Shown here: piece by piece, positions 45,006 through 53,981 of the stretch
Numbering within the stretch: the first letter of the stretch is position 1
How the letters are laid out: the number at the start of each line of letters is the position of its first letter
NCBI RefSeq assembly: GCF_014529945.1
Contig: NZ_JACVFB010000001.1
Location: 1,364,001 to 1,428,000, forward strand
Direction: 5' to 3'
Length of the DNA stretch: 64,000 bases
Source: Chitinophaga varians
Lineage (GTDB): Bacteria > Bacteroidota > Bacteroidia > Chitinophagales > Chitinophagaceae
Made by a program: the position numbers and the translations under genes
Notes under the pieces: generated by a model
What the model saw: only the letters and a program-made list of their open reading frames with translations
Told to the model about the DNA's origin: nothing
Databases searched by the model: none

Positions 45006-48000
45006 TTAGAAATTGACTTTCACACCAAGATTATACTGACGGGGACGTGGATACAGACCGGGGTCTACGCCGGTGAACACTTCGGGCGACAAGCCGTCGT
45101 ATTGGGTGAAGTAGCAGATGTTATAGATACCGCCGAATACGTCGATGCTACTGATGCTGGCCTTTTGCAGCAGGGCCGCGCGGATACTGTAGCTCAGCGA
45201 TATTTCGCGGAGGGCGAGGTAGTCTCCTTTTTTATAATAGAGGGAGTTGTTGCTCGCCGTTCCATCGTTGCCCAGTCCGTTGGTAGCACGGTTATGGTTT
45301 TTGAAATTATAATCATAATCGCTTTGCACGGTGTATTTGGGAATGCTGGCCTGGTCGCCCTGTTGTTTCCAGATATCATCGCTGATAACATCGGTGAGCG
45401 CCTGGTTGTTGTTGCGGGAGCTGCCGTTGGCTTTTCCTCTGAAACCATTGTCGATCACATGTCCGAGGGCGTAGTCAGCTACAATGCGGAGACTGATGCC
45501 TTTATAGGTAAGGGTGTTGACGATAGCGCCCTGTTTATCCGGACGGATGTACCCCATAAATGTCATATCGCGGTAGTCGATGGTATCGTTTTTGTCGAAG
45601 TCGTGCCAGATGGCGTCGCCGCCTGTTTTCTTGCGACCGTTGGCTTCTACGTCGTAGGGCGCGGTGGCGGCGTCTTTATCGGTGGAATAGACGCCGTCGA
45701 GCTGGTAGGCCCATCGGCCGCCGAAACGTTCGCCTTCAGCGAGGCCGCCTACTTTTACGTATTGACCGGCGCCGGCGTCGAAGATGTAGTTGCCGCCGAT
45801 CCTGTTTTTCGCTTCCCCATTGGTAGGCAGGGATACCACGGTGCTGCGGTTGAAGGCGAAAGTGATGCTGGTGTTCCAGGTGAAGTTTCGCGTTTTAACA
45901 GGTGTAGCATTGAGTTCCACTTCGATGCCGCGGTTGCGGATAGTGCCGTAGTTGCTGCGGATTTTACTGAAGCCGGTGGTGGCGTCGAGCGGTTTATCGA
46001 ACAAACGGTTGTCGGTGATCTTATTGTAAAAATCCAGCAGGATAGTGATGCGGTCTTTCAATAATCCGATATCCAGGCCCGCATCCACAGAAGTGGTGGT
46101 TTCCCATACCAGGTCAGTGTTGGGCAGCGTGGTATTGAGAATGCCGGTGTTGCCCATATAACTCAGCAGGTTGCTGTTCAGAGAGGTGCTGTACTGGCCT
46201 TGTGAGTCGAAAATAGAAAGGGCGTTATTGCCTGCCTGTCCCCAGCTGCCTCTGATTTTAAACAGTGATATCACCGGTTGCAGTGGTTCCCAGAAATTTT
46301 CGTGGTGCAGGTTCCATCCGGCAGATACGCCCGGGAAGGCAGCCCAGCGGTGATTGTCGGAGAAGCGGGAGGAGCCGTCGCTGCGGATGCTGGCGGAGAA
46401 CAGGTATTTGTTATCGAAGTCGTAGTTCAACCGGCCGAAGTAGCTCATTAGTATTTCCGTTGACTCGGAAGTGGAGGTACGTTGTGTTTCCACTTTGGTG
46501 GCGTTGAGCGTGGGGATGTTGTCATTTGGTGCGCCGTAGCCGCTGCCGCTCATGTTGTAGTCGTAGTCGTTGATGTAGCTGGTGCCGGCCATCGCGTTGA
46601 AATGATGGCGGCCACTGATGGTTTTGTCATAGTTGAGCACCGCGTCGGCCTGCGTATGTCTGTTTAGGTTATGTGCTGCCGAAGCATTTCTGTTGGGATT
46701 GGTTTCATTGTACGCTTCAAACTTGTTTTCTTTTCCTTCTGTGGTAAACCAGGCAAAAGAAGGGGAGAAGCGCAGTCCCGGCAGGATGTCCCAGTCGGCG
46801 CCCAGCTGGAAGGTAGTGCGATATACTTTGATATCGGTATACCGTTCCTTGTAATAGATTTCGTGCAGGCGGCTGCGGAAGGAGGCGATGCCTTCTCCCG
46901 GCGCCGGAGTGCCGTCTTCGTAATAGAGGCGGTAAGTAGGCGGTAGGGTAACGGAGCGGCTCAACACGTTGTTGTCGTTATTGGGTGAATTGGAATAACG
47001 CACCTGGTAACTCATGTTGGTATTGAGTGTCCACTTGTTGCTCAATTTATAGGTACCGTTGAACAGGCCATTGTAGTTTTTATAGAATGTGCCGGCGATG
47101 ATACCATCCTGATTGGTATGACCGAGGCCCAGGTAGTAGGTGCCTTTATCGCTGCCGCCGCTTACGCTGATATCGTATTGTTTTTTATGGCCGTTGTTGA
47201 AGGTGATATCCTGATAGTCGGTGCCTTTGAACAGCAGTTGTTTGCCGGTGACCGGATCGGTCATGGTTTCCCAGCCTTCTTCGTGCAGGAGGTGGTCCAC
47301 ATAGGCCTGACCGTAGTTTTGTATATAGGTGTCAAGGAATTCGAGGGTGTTTTTGGAGTTGCGTGGATTACCGGTAGACATGCCATAGCGGCCGCCGGTG
47401 AGATAGAAGTCGGGATTGGTTTTGTTAAAGTCCATCGTGTTTTTGCGGCTTACGTAGATGTAATCGCGTGCACTGAGGAACTTGTATTGTTTCGCCTGTT
47501 GTTCCATTCCGTAGCTGAAACCGAAGCTGACGCGTGGTTTGCCGGCTTTTCCGGATTTTGTTTTGATGATAATGATACCGTTGGCCGCGCGTGCGCCGTA
47601 GATGGCCGTGGAGGCTGCATCTTTCAGTACCTGTACCGATTCGATGTCGTCGGTGTTCATATCGGAGATGCTACGCATGCCTTGCGACACCATGCCGTCG
47701 ATGATCAGCAGGGGGGCGTCTTTTTCCGGCGAGGTGGTGGTGCCGCCGCGGAGGAATATCTGTGGATCGGCGCCGGGCTGGCCACTGTTGACCTGCAGGG
47801 TGAGGCCTGGCACTTTGCCTTGCATTTGCAGCAGTGGATTTTGTCCGGGAGCGTGTTCAAACTCTTTGGAGTTGACGCGGGAGATGGCGGTGGTGAGTGT
47901 GGCGCGGGATTGTTTGCCATAGCCGATGGCCACTACTTCATTGAGGGAGGTGGATTTCTCACTGAGGGCTACAGATAGCTGTGGGCGGCCGTTGACGGGC

Positions 48001-48305
48001 ATTTCACGGGTGTCCATGCCGATAATGCTGAACAGCAGCGTCGCGTCTGCGGGTACCTGTAGGCGGTAGTTGCCGGCAGCATCGGTGATGACGCCGTTCT
48101 GTGTTCCTTTCTGAAGGACTGTTACGCCGGGCATAGGGCGGTTGGCAGCGTCGGTGACCCTACCGGTGACGGATATATTTTTTCTGGCGGGAGATTCCTG
48201 TGGTGGTTGTTGTCGTGCCGTTACCGGTAAGAAAGAAAACCAGGTAAGGGCTACCAGTAACCAGCTTCCCGGCCAGTGCAAACGTGGTAGATGTTGTTTT
48301 TTCAT
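45006..48305 (-). CDS. susC: SusC/RagA-family TonB-dependent outer-membrane transporter
   Basis: Length is 1099 aa with a signal peptide. CarboxypepD_reg-like domain (VTGRVTDAANRPMPGVTVLQ, about 45-125), then the plug with GYGKQSRATLTTAISRV and SIYGARAANGIIIIKTKSG, and a 22-strand type barrel ending in QYNLGVKVNF. No N-terminal extension for anti-sigma signalling (STN) is seen, so control likely falls to the divergent GntR regulator. It imports sialic acid or sialylated oligosaccharide across the outer membrane with its susD partner. It is the first gene of the operon. Confidence 0.95.
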   Translation of the reverse strand: MKKQHLPRLHWPGSWLLVALTWFSFLPVTARQQPPQESPARKNISVTGRVTDAANRPMPGVTVLQKGTQNGVITDAAGNYRLQVPADATLLFSIIGMDTREMPVNGRPQLSVALSEKSTSLNEVVAIGYGKQSRATLTTAISRVNSKEFEHAPGQNPLLQMQGKVPGLTLQVNSGQPGADPQIFLRGGTTTSPEKDAPLLIIDGMVSQGMRSISDMNTDDIESVQVLKDAASTAIYGARAANGIIIIKTKSGKAGKPRVSFGFSYGMEQQAKQYKFLSARDYIYVSRKNTMDFNKTNPDFYLTGGRYGMSTGNPRNSKNTLEFLDTYIQNYGQAYVDHLLHEEGWETMTDPVTGKQLLFKGTDYQDITFNNGHKKQYDISVSGGSDKGTYYLGLGHTNQDGIIAGTFYKNYNGLFNGTYKLSNKWTLNTNMSYQVRYSNSPNNDNNVLSRSVTLPPTYRLYYEDGTPAPGEGIASFRSRLHEIYYKERYTDIKVYRTTFQLGADWDILPGLRFSPSFAWFTTEGKENKFEAYNETNPNRNASAAHNLNRHTQADAVLNYDKTISGRHHFNAMAGTSYINDYDYNMSGSGYGAPNDNIPTLNATKVETQRTSTSESTEILMSYFGRLNYDFDNKYLFSASIRSDGSSRFSDNHRWAAFPGVSAGWNLHHENFWEPLQPVISLFKIRGSWGQAGNNALSIFDSQGQYSTSLNSNLLSYMGNTGILNTTLPNTDLVWETTTSVDAGLDIGLLKDRITILLDFYNKITDNRLFDKPLDATTGFSKIRSNYGTIRNRGIEVELNATPVKTRNFTWNTSITFAFNRSTVVSLPTNGEAKNRIGGNYIFDAGAGQYVKVGGLAEGERFGGRWAYQLDGVYSTDKDAATAPYDVEANGRKKTGGDAIWHDFDKNDTIDYRDMTFMGYIRPDKQGAIVNTLTYKGISLRIVADYALGHVIDNGFRGKANGSSRNNNQALTDVISDDIWKQQGDQASIPKYTVQSDYDYNFKNHNRATNGLGNDGTASNNSLYYKKGDYLALREISLSYSIRAALLQKASISSIDVFGGIYNICYFTQYDGLSPEVFTGVDPGLYPRPRQYNLGVKVNF

Positions 48306-48347
48306 AACCGTGAATATTTAGATGTTGGTTGGGTTTGTTCACTTTAA

Positions 48348-48489
48348 GTAGTACATATGCTGCAGCGGGTGTTTTAAACTAGTTGTTTTTGCGATTCTCT
48401 TATAATATGTAGTACTTAAAATTGAAAAACTAGTGAAATGTTGGCCTTATTTCGCTTTAAAAGTATATAAATTAATTTATTTGTAGTAC
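48348..48489. promoter_or_regulatory. Operator cluster for the FadR-type regulator (GTAGTAC motif, 3 exact copies)
   Basis: GTAGTAC occurs at 48348-48354, 48409-48415 and 48483-48489. Oriented alike, the sites read TAAGTAGTACATAT, TAAGTACTACATAT and TTTGTAGTACATAT. A fourth, weaker copy (TAAGTAGTATTT on the minus strand) covers 48579-48588 right at the regulator start. GT-N3-AC is the type of core bound by FadR-subfamily GntR proteins. The first site is 43 bases from the susC ATG. The positions fit repression of both divergent transcripts. Confidence 0.65.
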
Positions 48490-48502
48490 ATATTAATTCG
48501 AA

Positions 48503-48524
48503 TTTCTACCTTTATTGGTAGAAA
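48503..48524. promoter_or_regulatory. 8-bp inverted repeat in regulator leader
   Basis: TTTCTACC (48503-48510) and GGTAGAAA (48517-48524) with a TTTATT spacer, upstream of the regulator gene. It may be a second operator or a leader hairpin. Confidence 0.4.
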
Positions 48525-48591
48525 ATTGTCTGTGATTCAGCAAAAAGATTATTTTTAGGAACAATTAAAAACAATAAATACTACTTAATCG

Positions 48592-49305
48592 ATGCAAAAG
48601 GACCTTACCCTGGCGGAGCAGATTGAAAGGAAAATATTGAAGTATATCTCGGAGAAAGGCTATCAGCTGGGTGATTCGCTGCCTAAAGAGAACGAGCTGG
48701 CGGAAACACTGGGCGTAAGCCGGGTAGTATTGCGGGAAGCACTGAGCCGGCTGCGTATCCTCGGCTTTATTGAAACGAAACGTAAGCGGGGCACTGTGCT
48801 CACGTCGCCGAATATATTCTATGGCTTTAAGACCATCCTTTCCTCCGGTACGCTGGACAAGGACTCGCTGAAGGACCTGTACGAGGTGCGCCTGATGCTG
48901 GAAATAGGCATGGCCGATTTTCTGTTTCTGCATAAGGAAGAACGTCACCTCAATGAGCTGCAACGTATCATCGAAGAAGAAAACATGACGGTGGACTCAG
49001 AACAACTAACGAAACTGGATATACGTTTTCACAGCACATTGTATAAAATGTCCGGCAACAAATCACTCTACGCTTTCCAGAACCTGCTCAATACCCTGTT
49101 TGCCACCTATGCGCCGCGGCGTAAAGACTGGAAGGTGAAACAGATCATCTCACATGAATCACTGTTGGAGATCCTGAAGTGCGGTACTGCAGACGCTTTC
49201 CGTACCGCTATGCGGCTGCATCTGAATACACGCTTCGAGAATATGGGAACGCTGTTTCCGGAGAAGGCAGTAAAAGAAATAACAGAAGATGAAGAAGAAG
49301 CGTAA
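48592..49305 (+). CDS. FadR-subfamily GntR transcriptional regulator (NanR-like)
   Basis: Length is 237 aa. N-terminal winged HTH: ERKILKYISEKGYQLGDSLP, then ENELAETLGVSRVVLREALS and a wing with ETKRKRGTV (about 8-75). C-terminal FCD ligand-binding domain (95-225) with DIRFHSTLYKMSGN and HESLLEILKCG; the conserved Asp/His metal ligands (D...H, H) appear in place. It is divergent from the sialic-acid operon and separated by 286 bases with four GTAGTAC-like sites. The ligand is probably sialic acid or ManNAc-related, as in NanR, but that is inferred. The fourth site at its start codon suggests autoregulation. Confidence 0.85.
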   Translation: MQKDLTLAEQIERKILKYISEKGYQLGDSLPKENELAETLGVSRVVLREALSRLRILGFIETKRKRGTVLTSPNIFYGFKTILSSGTLDKDSLKDLYEVRLMLEIGMADFLFLHKEERHLNELQRIIEEENMTVDSEQLTKLDIRFHSTLYKMSGNKSLYAFQNLLNTLFATYAPRRKDWKVKQIISHESLLEILKCGTADAFRTAMRLHLNTRFENMGTLFPEKAVKEITEDEEEA

Positions 49306-49355
49306 CTACACGATAAATATTTTTAGTAAGTAGTTGCAAAATATGTTGTTATATA

Positions 49356-49386
49356 TTTGGTTGGAATAAATAATTTTCTATCTTTG
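49356..49386 (+). promoter_or_regulatory. Promoter of tRNA-Lys
   Basis: TTGG near 49361 (-33 region) and TATCTTTG at 49379-49386 (-7) are a close match to the Bacteroidetes consensus and lie 23 bases before the tRNA. Confidence 0.6.
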
Positions 49387-49408
49387 CACTCCCTTCAGAA
49401 AAGGGAAT

Positions 49409-49484
49409 GATTCCGTAGCTCAGTTGGTAGAGCAATACACTTTTAATGTATGGGCCCTGGGTTCGAGTCCCAGCGGGATCACCA
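49409..49484 (+). tRNA. tRNA-Lys(TTT)
   Basis: 76 bases with the CCA end encoded. Acceptor stem GATTCCG with CGGGATC (one T-G pair), D-arm TAGCTCAGTTGGTAGAGCA, anticodon stem ATACA/TGTAT around loop CTTTTAA (anticodon TTT), and T-arm with GGTTCGAGTCC. It is intact even though an integrase follows, so the element keeps the tRNA 3' end as its attachment site. Confidence 0.95.
49455..49484. other. Predicted left attachment site (tRNA 3' end)
   Basis: The T-arm and acceptor end of tRNA-Lys directly precede the integrase by 249 bases. Tyrosine integrases of this type commonly use the tRNA 3' end as core. No second copy of the sequence was found inside the window, so the right end lies beyond 64000. 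Confidence 0.5.
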
Positions 49485-49503
49485 CAAGATTATCAAAGGA
49501 AAT

Positions 49504-49545
49504 TAAAGCCGCTTAAATCGTAGGATTTATGCGGCTTTTCTGTTT
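49504..49545 (+). terminator. Terminator behind tRNA-Lys
   Basis: AAAGCCGC-T-TAAATC, GTAG, GATTTA-T-GCGGCTTT form a long hairpin, then TTCTGTTTTT. It ends the tRNA transcript. Confidence 0.8.
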
Positions 49546-49590
49546 TTATGATAAAAAGATAAATCATATCAAACGATTTAGAGAGTCTAC

Positions 49591-49635
49591 AAATTCGTCT
49601 ACAGTAAAATTTTTTAATTTACTGTAGACGAATTT
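49591..49635. repeat. 18-bp perfect inverted repeat before integrase
   Basis: AAATTCGTCTACAGTAAA (49591-49608) and its exact complement (49618-49635) are separated by 9 A/T bases; TTTTT follows. It may be a bidirectional terminator, an integrase operator or an arm-binding site. A partial third copy, GTCTAC, is at 49585-49590. Confidence 0.75.
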
Positions 49636-49732
49636 TTCTGAGATGCTTACCGGCAAAGGGTTTGATGACTTGCAAGCCAAACTAAAAATCACCAAACAAC
49701 ACCAAAAATCGGTAACCAAAACTTAGTAGACT

Positions 49733-50995
49733 ATGAAAGTAAGTCAAGATTTATCAATCCTCTTTTATCTCCGGTACGACACGTTGAACCCCAAAGGTAA
49801 AGCAACCATCTGCGTCCGTATGACTGTTACCGGATTACCTAAAGATGGTTTTTCTATCGGCTATCAGGTTGACCCTTCCAAATTTGATAAGAAAGCCAGC
49901 GCCGTAATCGGCAGATCAGCGGAGGTTATTGAAATCAACAACCAGATCCAGCATGTCAGAGGTGAGCTGCTCAGGCATTACAGCCTGTTGAAGAAGCAGG
50001 GAGCAACTGTTACTCCCACCATGATCAAAAACGCTTACCTGGGCGTTCATCAGGAAAAACAAACATTGTTGCAGGTTGTAGACTTTCATAACGGGAAGTT
50101 CAAAGAAAAAGTAGACAAGGGAAAGCGGGAAAACAGCACCTACAAAAAATGGCTCACCACAAAGGATAAGATCACAGCCTTTCTTTCCGGTGTTCTCAAA
50201 ATGAAAGATATCCCCCTCGAAAGAATTGAGTTTTCCTTCGCGGAAGATTTCTTCGACTATCTTACATTGACGGAAGGTATCCAGGATAACACCGCTATGA
50301 AATACCTGAAGAACACCAAGCAGCTGTTAAAGCTGGCGGTTCAGCGGAAATGGTTACAGTGTAACCCCTTGCAGGATTATGTATGTTCCTATATCAACCC
50401 GGAGCGTGATATACTTACCGTTGCAGAACTCAGTATACTGTATCACAAAGAACTTTCCATTCCCCGCCTGCAGGAAGCCAAAGACGCCTATGTGTTCATG
50501 ACGCTCACCGGCTACGCCTATAAAGATGCCCTGCTGCTCACTCCCGATAGTATCTCTAAATATTTCGATGGCGATGACTGGATCGTGAAAAACAGAGAAA
50601 AGACCTGGTGCCGCGAAAACGTTCACCTGTTACCGTTAGCTAAAGAGATCCTGCGGAAGTATCGTGAACATCCGCATTGTGTTGCCAACAATGTACTGTT
50701 GCCTATTAAAAGCAATCAGCGTTTTAACGGGTACCTCAAAGAAATATCTGATTTCTGTGGTATTCGGAAGAACCTCACCACTCACACGGCGCGGCATACA
50801 TTCGCTACTACTGTAACACTGGCCAACGGTGTACCGCTGGAAACCGTGAGCGCCATGCTGGGGCATAAATCCATACGCACTACACAGATATATGCTAAGA
50901 TAGTAGCCAGCAAAGTGAGTGAAGATATGCAGGTATTGAAGCACCGGTTTAACCTTAAATTGCCGGAATCCATGTTGAGCAAGGTTGTAGCATAG
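49733..50995 (+). CDS. int: Tyrosine site-specific integrase (Bacteroidetes type)
   Basis: Length is 420 aa. N-terminal arm-DNA-binding domain (VSQDLSILFYLRYDTLNPKG), SAM-like core-binding domain in the middle, catalytic domain from about residue 220. His351-x-x-Arg354 in HTARHTFATT, GHKSIRTTQIYAKI with nucleophile Tyr387. The position of the first catalytic Arg reads TGYAYKDALLL, a substitution frequent in Bacteroidetes integrases of conjugative or mobilisable elements. It recombines at the tRNA-Lys 3' end 249 bases upstream. It defines the left end of the island. Confidence 0.93.
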   Translation: MKVSQDLSILFYLRYDTLNPKGKATICVRMTVTGLPKDGFSIGYQVDPSKFDKKASAVIGRSAEVIEINNQIQHVRGELLRHYSLLKKQGATVTPTMIKNAYLGVHQEKQTLLQVVDFHNGKFKEKVDKGKRENSTYKKWLTTKDKITAFLSGVLKMKDIPLERIEFSFAEDFFDYLTLTEGIQDNTAMKYLKNTKQLLKLAVQRKWLQCNPLQDYVCSYINPERDILTVAELSILYHKELSIPRLQEAKDAYVFMTLTGYAYKDALLLTPDSISKYFDGDDWIVKNREKTWCRENVHLLPLAKEILRKYREHPHCVANNVLLPIKSNQRFNGYLKEISDFCGIRKNLTTHTARHTFATTVTLANGVPLETVSAMLGHKSIRTTQIYAKIVASKVSEDMQVLKHRFNLKLPESMLSKVVA

Positions 50996-51065
50996 CAGTA
51001 TTTATAGCAGTATATAGCAGTTAGAGTTGTAATCTAGCTGCTGTATTTATTATATATAATATTTG

Positions 51066-52205
51066 TTAATTCGTTTGTTTTGAATAAAATTTTTCGTAAA
51101 GATCATTGGTTGTGATACTGAGTTTGTTCTGCTGGTGGTTTTCTGGTTTTAGAAGATTTTTCATGGCATGAATCATCAAATTGGTAACAATAGTCTTTAG
51201 ATCCCAAAACAGCAATAGGATTAAATATTTTTTTGATCCAAAGGCGAAATAATCCATAATTCTGAAATGAATGCCACCGTGAGCAACCTCGTTTCTGATC
51301 TTAAAAGCAACCTTCAATTTCAAATCAATTTCCTGTGCATCTTTAAGTGTGTCGCCGCAAAGTATAGATGCCGTAGTTCTAATAAATTCAGCACTTGCCT
51401 GATCTGGAAAAAAACTTTCGAGTGTGAACATTAAATCAAGAAAATTGTCTATTTCTATACGATCTGAGCGCAGTGCTTTTAAGTAACTATGTATCGTCCA
51501 TAATTCTTTATGCCAAACATTCGCCAAGATGTCCAGGGTGCCAGCCAAAGTTATGGTGTTACTGCTCTCGATTAATACCGGATGAGTGATAATATCAGAA
51601 TGAGCGTCGCTATAGTATCTGCCATTATCATTTTCAAAAACAATTAGCCCACTTGACTGTTGAAATCCTGTTTCAACACCAGAGTTTCTGGTGGGATGTA
51701 CTAGATGAAGCGCTGTCAAAAAAAATGAGGCCATTTCGTTGGCCAATGTTTGGCACTCCAGATAAATCATTTGAAAGTCTTCATCTAAACTAAATATACG
51801 CTCAGGATCAAACTCATTCTCCTTTTTACAGTTTGTCATTAAGGGAATATCACTTTCATATTCTATCGTCACAATAACAAGGCTTTTTGCTGTTCGTAGG
51901 TTACCCCTCTCAACTATGTATTGTAGGTCAGAATCTATGTTTCCTAGTAAATCTGTGAGGATAGTATGGCTGTGGTTATGTACTCTGAAATGTACCCCAT
52001 TATGAGGAATTAACTTGATTTTTATTGAACTAAACTTAGCCAGATTTTCAGGGGTTAGCCCAACTTGACTATCATAAGCGATTTTTCTTTTCCAAAATTC
52101 ATTCGCTTTAAATGTATTCAAGCATTCTGTGAGATCGTATTCAACGTGTTGCTGATCTCGAGACATTAGATGTGCGGGAAGGGCCCAGTAAAATTTATTT
52201 AGCAT
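51066..52205 (-). CDS. HEPN-type protein with Rx4H motif (ApeA-like)
   Basis: Length is 379 aa. The N-terminal ~200 residues are mixed alpha/beta without a recognised domain. The C-terminal part has an Apea_HEPN-like layout: LMFTLESFFPDQ, AEFIRTTASILCGDTLKD and KIRNEVAHGG, with Arg304 to His309 as the RxxxxH ribonuclease motif. HEPN proteins of this kind cleave RNA in abortive infection. It is convergent to the integrase and divergent from the RteC-like gene; palindromes in the intergenic region may control it. Defence role is inferred from the domain and island position. Confidence 0.6.
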   Translation of the reverse strand: MLNKFYWALPAHLMSRDQQHVEYDLTECLNTFKANEFWKRKIAYDSQVGLTPENLAKFSSIKIKLIPHNGVHFRVHNHSHTILTDLLGNIDSDLQYIVERGNLRTAKSLVIVTIEYESDIPLMTNCKKENEFDPERIFSLDEDFQMIYLECQTLANEMASFFLTALHLVHPTRNSGVETGFQQSSGLIVFENDNGRYYSDAHSDIITHPVLIESSNTITLAGTLDILANVWHKELWTIHSYLKALRSDRIEIDNFLDLMFTLESFFPDQASAEFIRTTASILCGDTLKDAQEIDLKLKVAFKIRNEVAHGGIHFRIMDYFAFGSKKYLILLLFWDLKTIVTNLMIHAMKNLLKPENHQQNKLSITTNDLYEKFYSKQTN

Positions 52206-52236
52206 TAATCAAAACGTATTATTACTTCTAATCTAA

Positions 52237-52422
52237 GAATTATTGGTAATAATTCGATAGAGATGTGGATTATATATGATTATGGCAATATCAATTCACC
52301 TTAGATGAGAATGGTTATAAGAGAATCTATCTAAAGAGACCTTCGGTATAATTTAAACTTACCAAGTCTGGTTCTTTTTGTATCCTACCTATCTAGAAGT
52401 GGTTGGTTAACAATTCGTTAAC
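52237..52422. promoter_or_regulatory. Operator-like palindromes between divergent genes
   Basis: GAATTATT-GGT-AATAATTC (52237-52255) is a perfect palindrome with a 3-base centre. A pair GTTAAC (52406-52411) and GTTAAC (52417-52422) forms a near-palindrome. TGATAC (52462-52467) / GTATCA (52473-52478) is a third one, downstream. The region of about 350 bases between the HEPN and RteC-like genes has no gene. Confidence 0.5.
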
Positions 52423-52561
52423 ATCTTCTTCTTGTCCGATATATTTTATTGCAAACCCTGTTGATACTTAGCGTATCACAACCCCAGACCCCGATCATGT
52501 GATTTATGAAAGACCATTACGCAACCAAATCCATACTCGCGCACATTTTAAAACCAATAAT

Positions 52562-53878
52562 ATGCAGCAGTATTACCCATTATCCTTTTTTGAAAAATTT
52601 ATTCACGTTGACCTGCAACAAGCGTCAACCGAACAAAAACACCCTGACGAACCGTTCTACACACAAGCTATTAAAGACATCATCAACGAAAAAAACAAAA
52701 TCCTGGAATGCACCGGCAACTATCTGTACGACCTCCGAAAGGAGAAGCAGATAGAATGGTTCATACAAGAAAGCCAGCGACAGCTGGTCACACTGATGAC
52801 CAGCGTAGCCAAAAGCCTGCCGGCAGAAAGTCTTTTCGATGACGCCAAGCCCACAGTAAAGAACACCTGGTCAAACCTTTACAAAATCCTCTACCTCCAT
52901 CTGGCTGAATTACTGACACACCTTGAACAAAAATTTGAACGGTACCTCGACATTAACTGCAAAGTTCCTCCATCCTATCTGTTAAAAGCCCAGTCGAAAT
53001 TCCGGGAAGACGTAGGGCTGTTGAAAGCCGGCTTCTTATCTTCCGGCGTAGACGAGCAGTTGCAAAATGTTGTATTCATGCCCTTTCTGGAACTAACAAA
53101 GAGCATCCATACAAGTTCCCCGATCACCTACCAGCAGCTGCACTATCTAACAGAAATGAATAAACGGTTATTTCAATTACTCGATGTCAGTGGAGAGCAG
53201 GCCGTATTTCCGCAAATGCTGCATGAGCTGTTGCTGTTTATCAATTTCAACAACGTACACTATTTTGAATACTGGTGCATTATGATCACCGAAGAACTGA
53301 CCACTTTTCCCACCTTCCGGGAAAAGTTGGAACGGCTGATGTTTCTTCAGAAGAAGATTAGCCAGGCCACCCAGAAACCTGCGTTTGTATTCAATTCCCA
53401 ACGTCCTCCGCTTCAGCATAAAATGCAATCGTGGCTGGCAGAAGAAATTGTTTACCACAAGGAAATCAACGCCACATCAGGTGTAGCACACCTCCCGGAG
53501 GAGTTAAGCCGCTGGAAAGACTTTAAGGTGCAAACCAATTTTTCAGTTCCGCAAATCGGCCATATTCTAAAGTTGTTGCTGGATAGCGGTATTTATGTAA
53601 ACAAGAATAGGGCTGAAGTCCTGGACTTCTTTTCGTACTTCTTCACCTCCGTTAAGCAGGATAGTATTTCTCCCAGCAGTCTCCGGAACAATTTCTACAA
53701 CGACAATGCTGCCGTGTCTAAGTCTGTACGCGATCTACTCATGAAGCTAATCAATCAGTCGCATAAAGGGTTAAACGTGGTTGCTTGCCTGATAGCCGAT
53801 TATTTCCTGCAGCAGTTCCGAATTTACCTGTCATGCGCCGATTCTAATATTGTAAAAATAATTATATCAAATTTTTAA
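52562..53878 (+). CDS. RteC-like protein of mobile element
   Basis: Length is 438 aa from ATG 52562; a GTG at 52499 would add 21 residues. It is a soluble helical protein. The middle has LLLFINFNNVHYFEYW, reminiscent of the RteC FYxYYR segment, and the C-terminal ~110 residues (FKVQTNFSVPQIGHILKLLL, ISPSSLRNNFYNDNAAVSKS) match the pattern of RteC C-terminal winged-helix domains and of frequent hypothetical genes in Bacteroidetes mobile elements. RteC controls excision in CTnDOT-type elements. Here the role in control of excision or transfer is inferred; homology is remote. Confidence 0.55.
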   Translation: MQQYYPLSFFEKFIHVDLQQASTEQKHPDEPFYTQAIKDIINEKNKILECTGNYLYDLRKEKQIEWFIQESQRQLVTLMTSVAKSLPAESLFDDAKPTVKNTWSNLYKILYLHLAELLTHLEQKFERYLDINCKVPPSYLLKAQSKFREDVGLLKAGFLSSGVDEQLQNVVFMPFLELTKSIHTSSPITYQQLHYLTEMNKRLFQLLDVSGEQAVFPQMLHELLLFINFNNVHYFEYWCIMITEELTTFPTFREKLERLMFLQKKISQATQKPAFVFNSQRPPLQHKMQSWLAEEIVYHKEINATSGVAHLPEELSRWKDFKVQTNFSVPQIGHILKLLLDSGIYVNKNRAEVLDFFSYFFTSVKQDSISPSSLRNNFYNDNAAVSKSVRDLLMKLINQSHKGLNVVACLIADYFLQQFRIYLSCADSNIVKIIISNF

Positions 53879-53893
53879 TTTTGATTATCAAAT

Positions 53894-53924
53894 AGTTACA
53901 AGGGGTTGTGAAACCCCTGTAACT
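53894..53924. promoter_or_regulatory. Stem-loop before excisionase-like gene
   Basis: AGTTACAAGGGGTT and AACCCCTGTAACT form a hairpin with a 4-base loop and one bulged A. No strong U tract follows (ATTCTT). It may be a terminator of the RteC-like gene or an operator for the excisionase-like gene 58 bases downstream. Confidence 0.5.
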
Positions 53925-53981
53925 ATTCTTGCGTGAGTAATAATTTTTCTTTTGCTGCCATAACAAACAAACCCAAACCAT

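Noticed and set aside
44889..46064. 391-codon plus-strand frame opposite susC/susD
   Set aside because: Fully antisense to clear SusC/SusD coding sequence; composition is that of a mirror frame, no domain.
48306..48591. Riboswitch in the susC/regulator spacer
   Set aside because: The repeated short motif and AT-rich sequence fit protein operators; no conserved riboswitch core was recognised.
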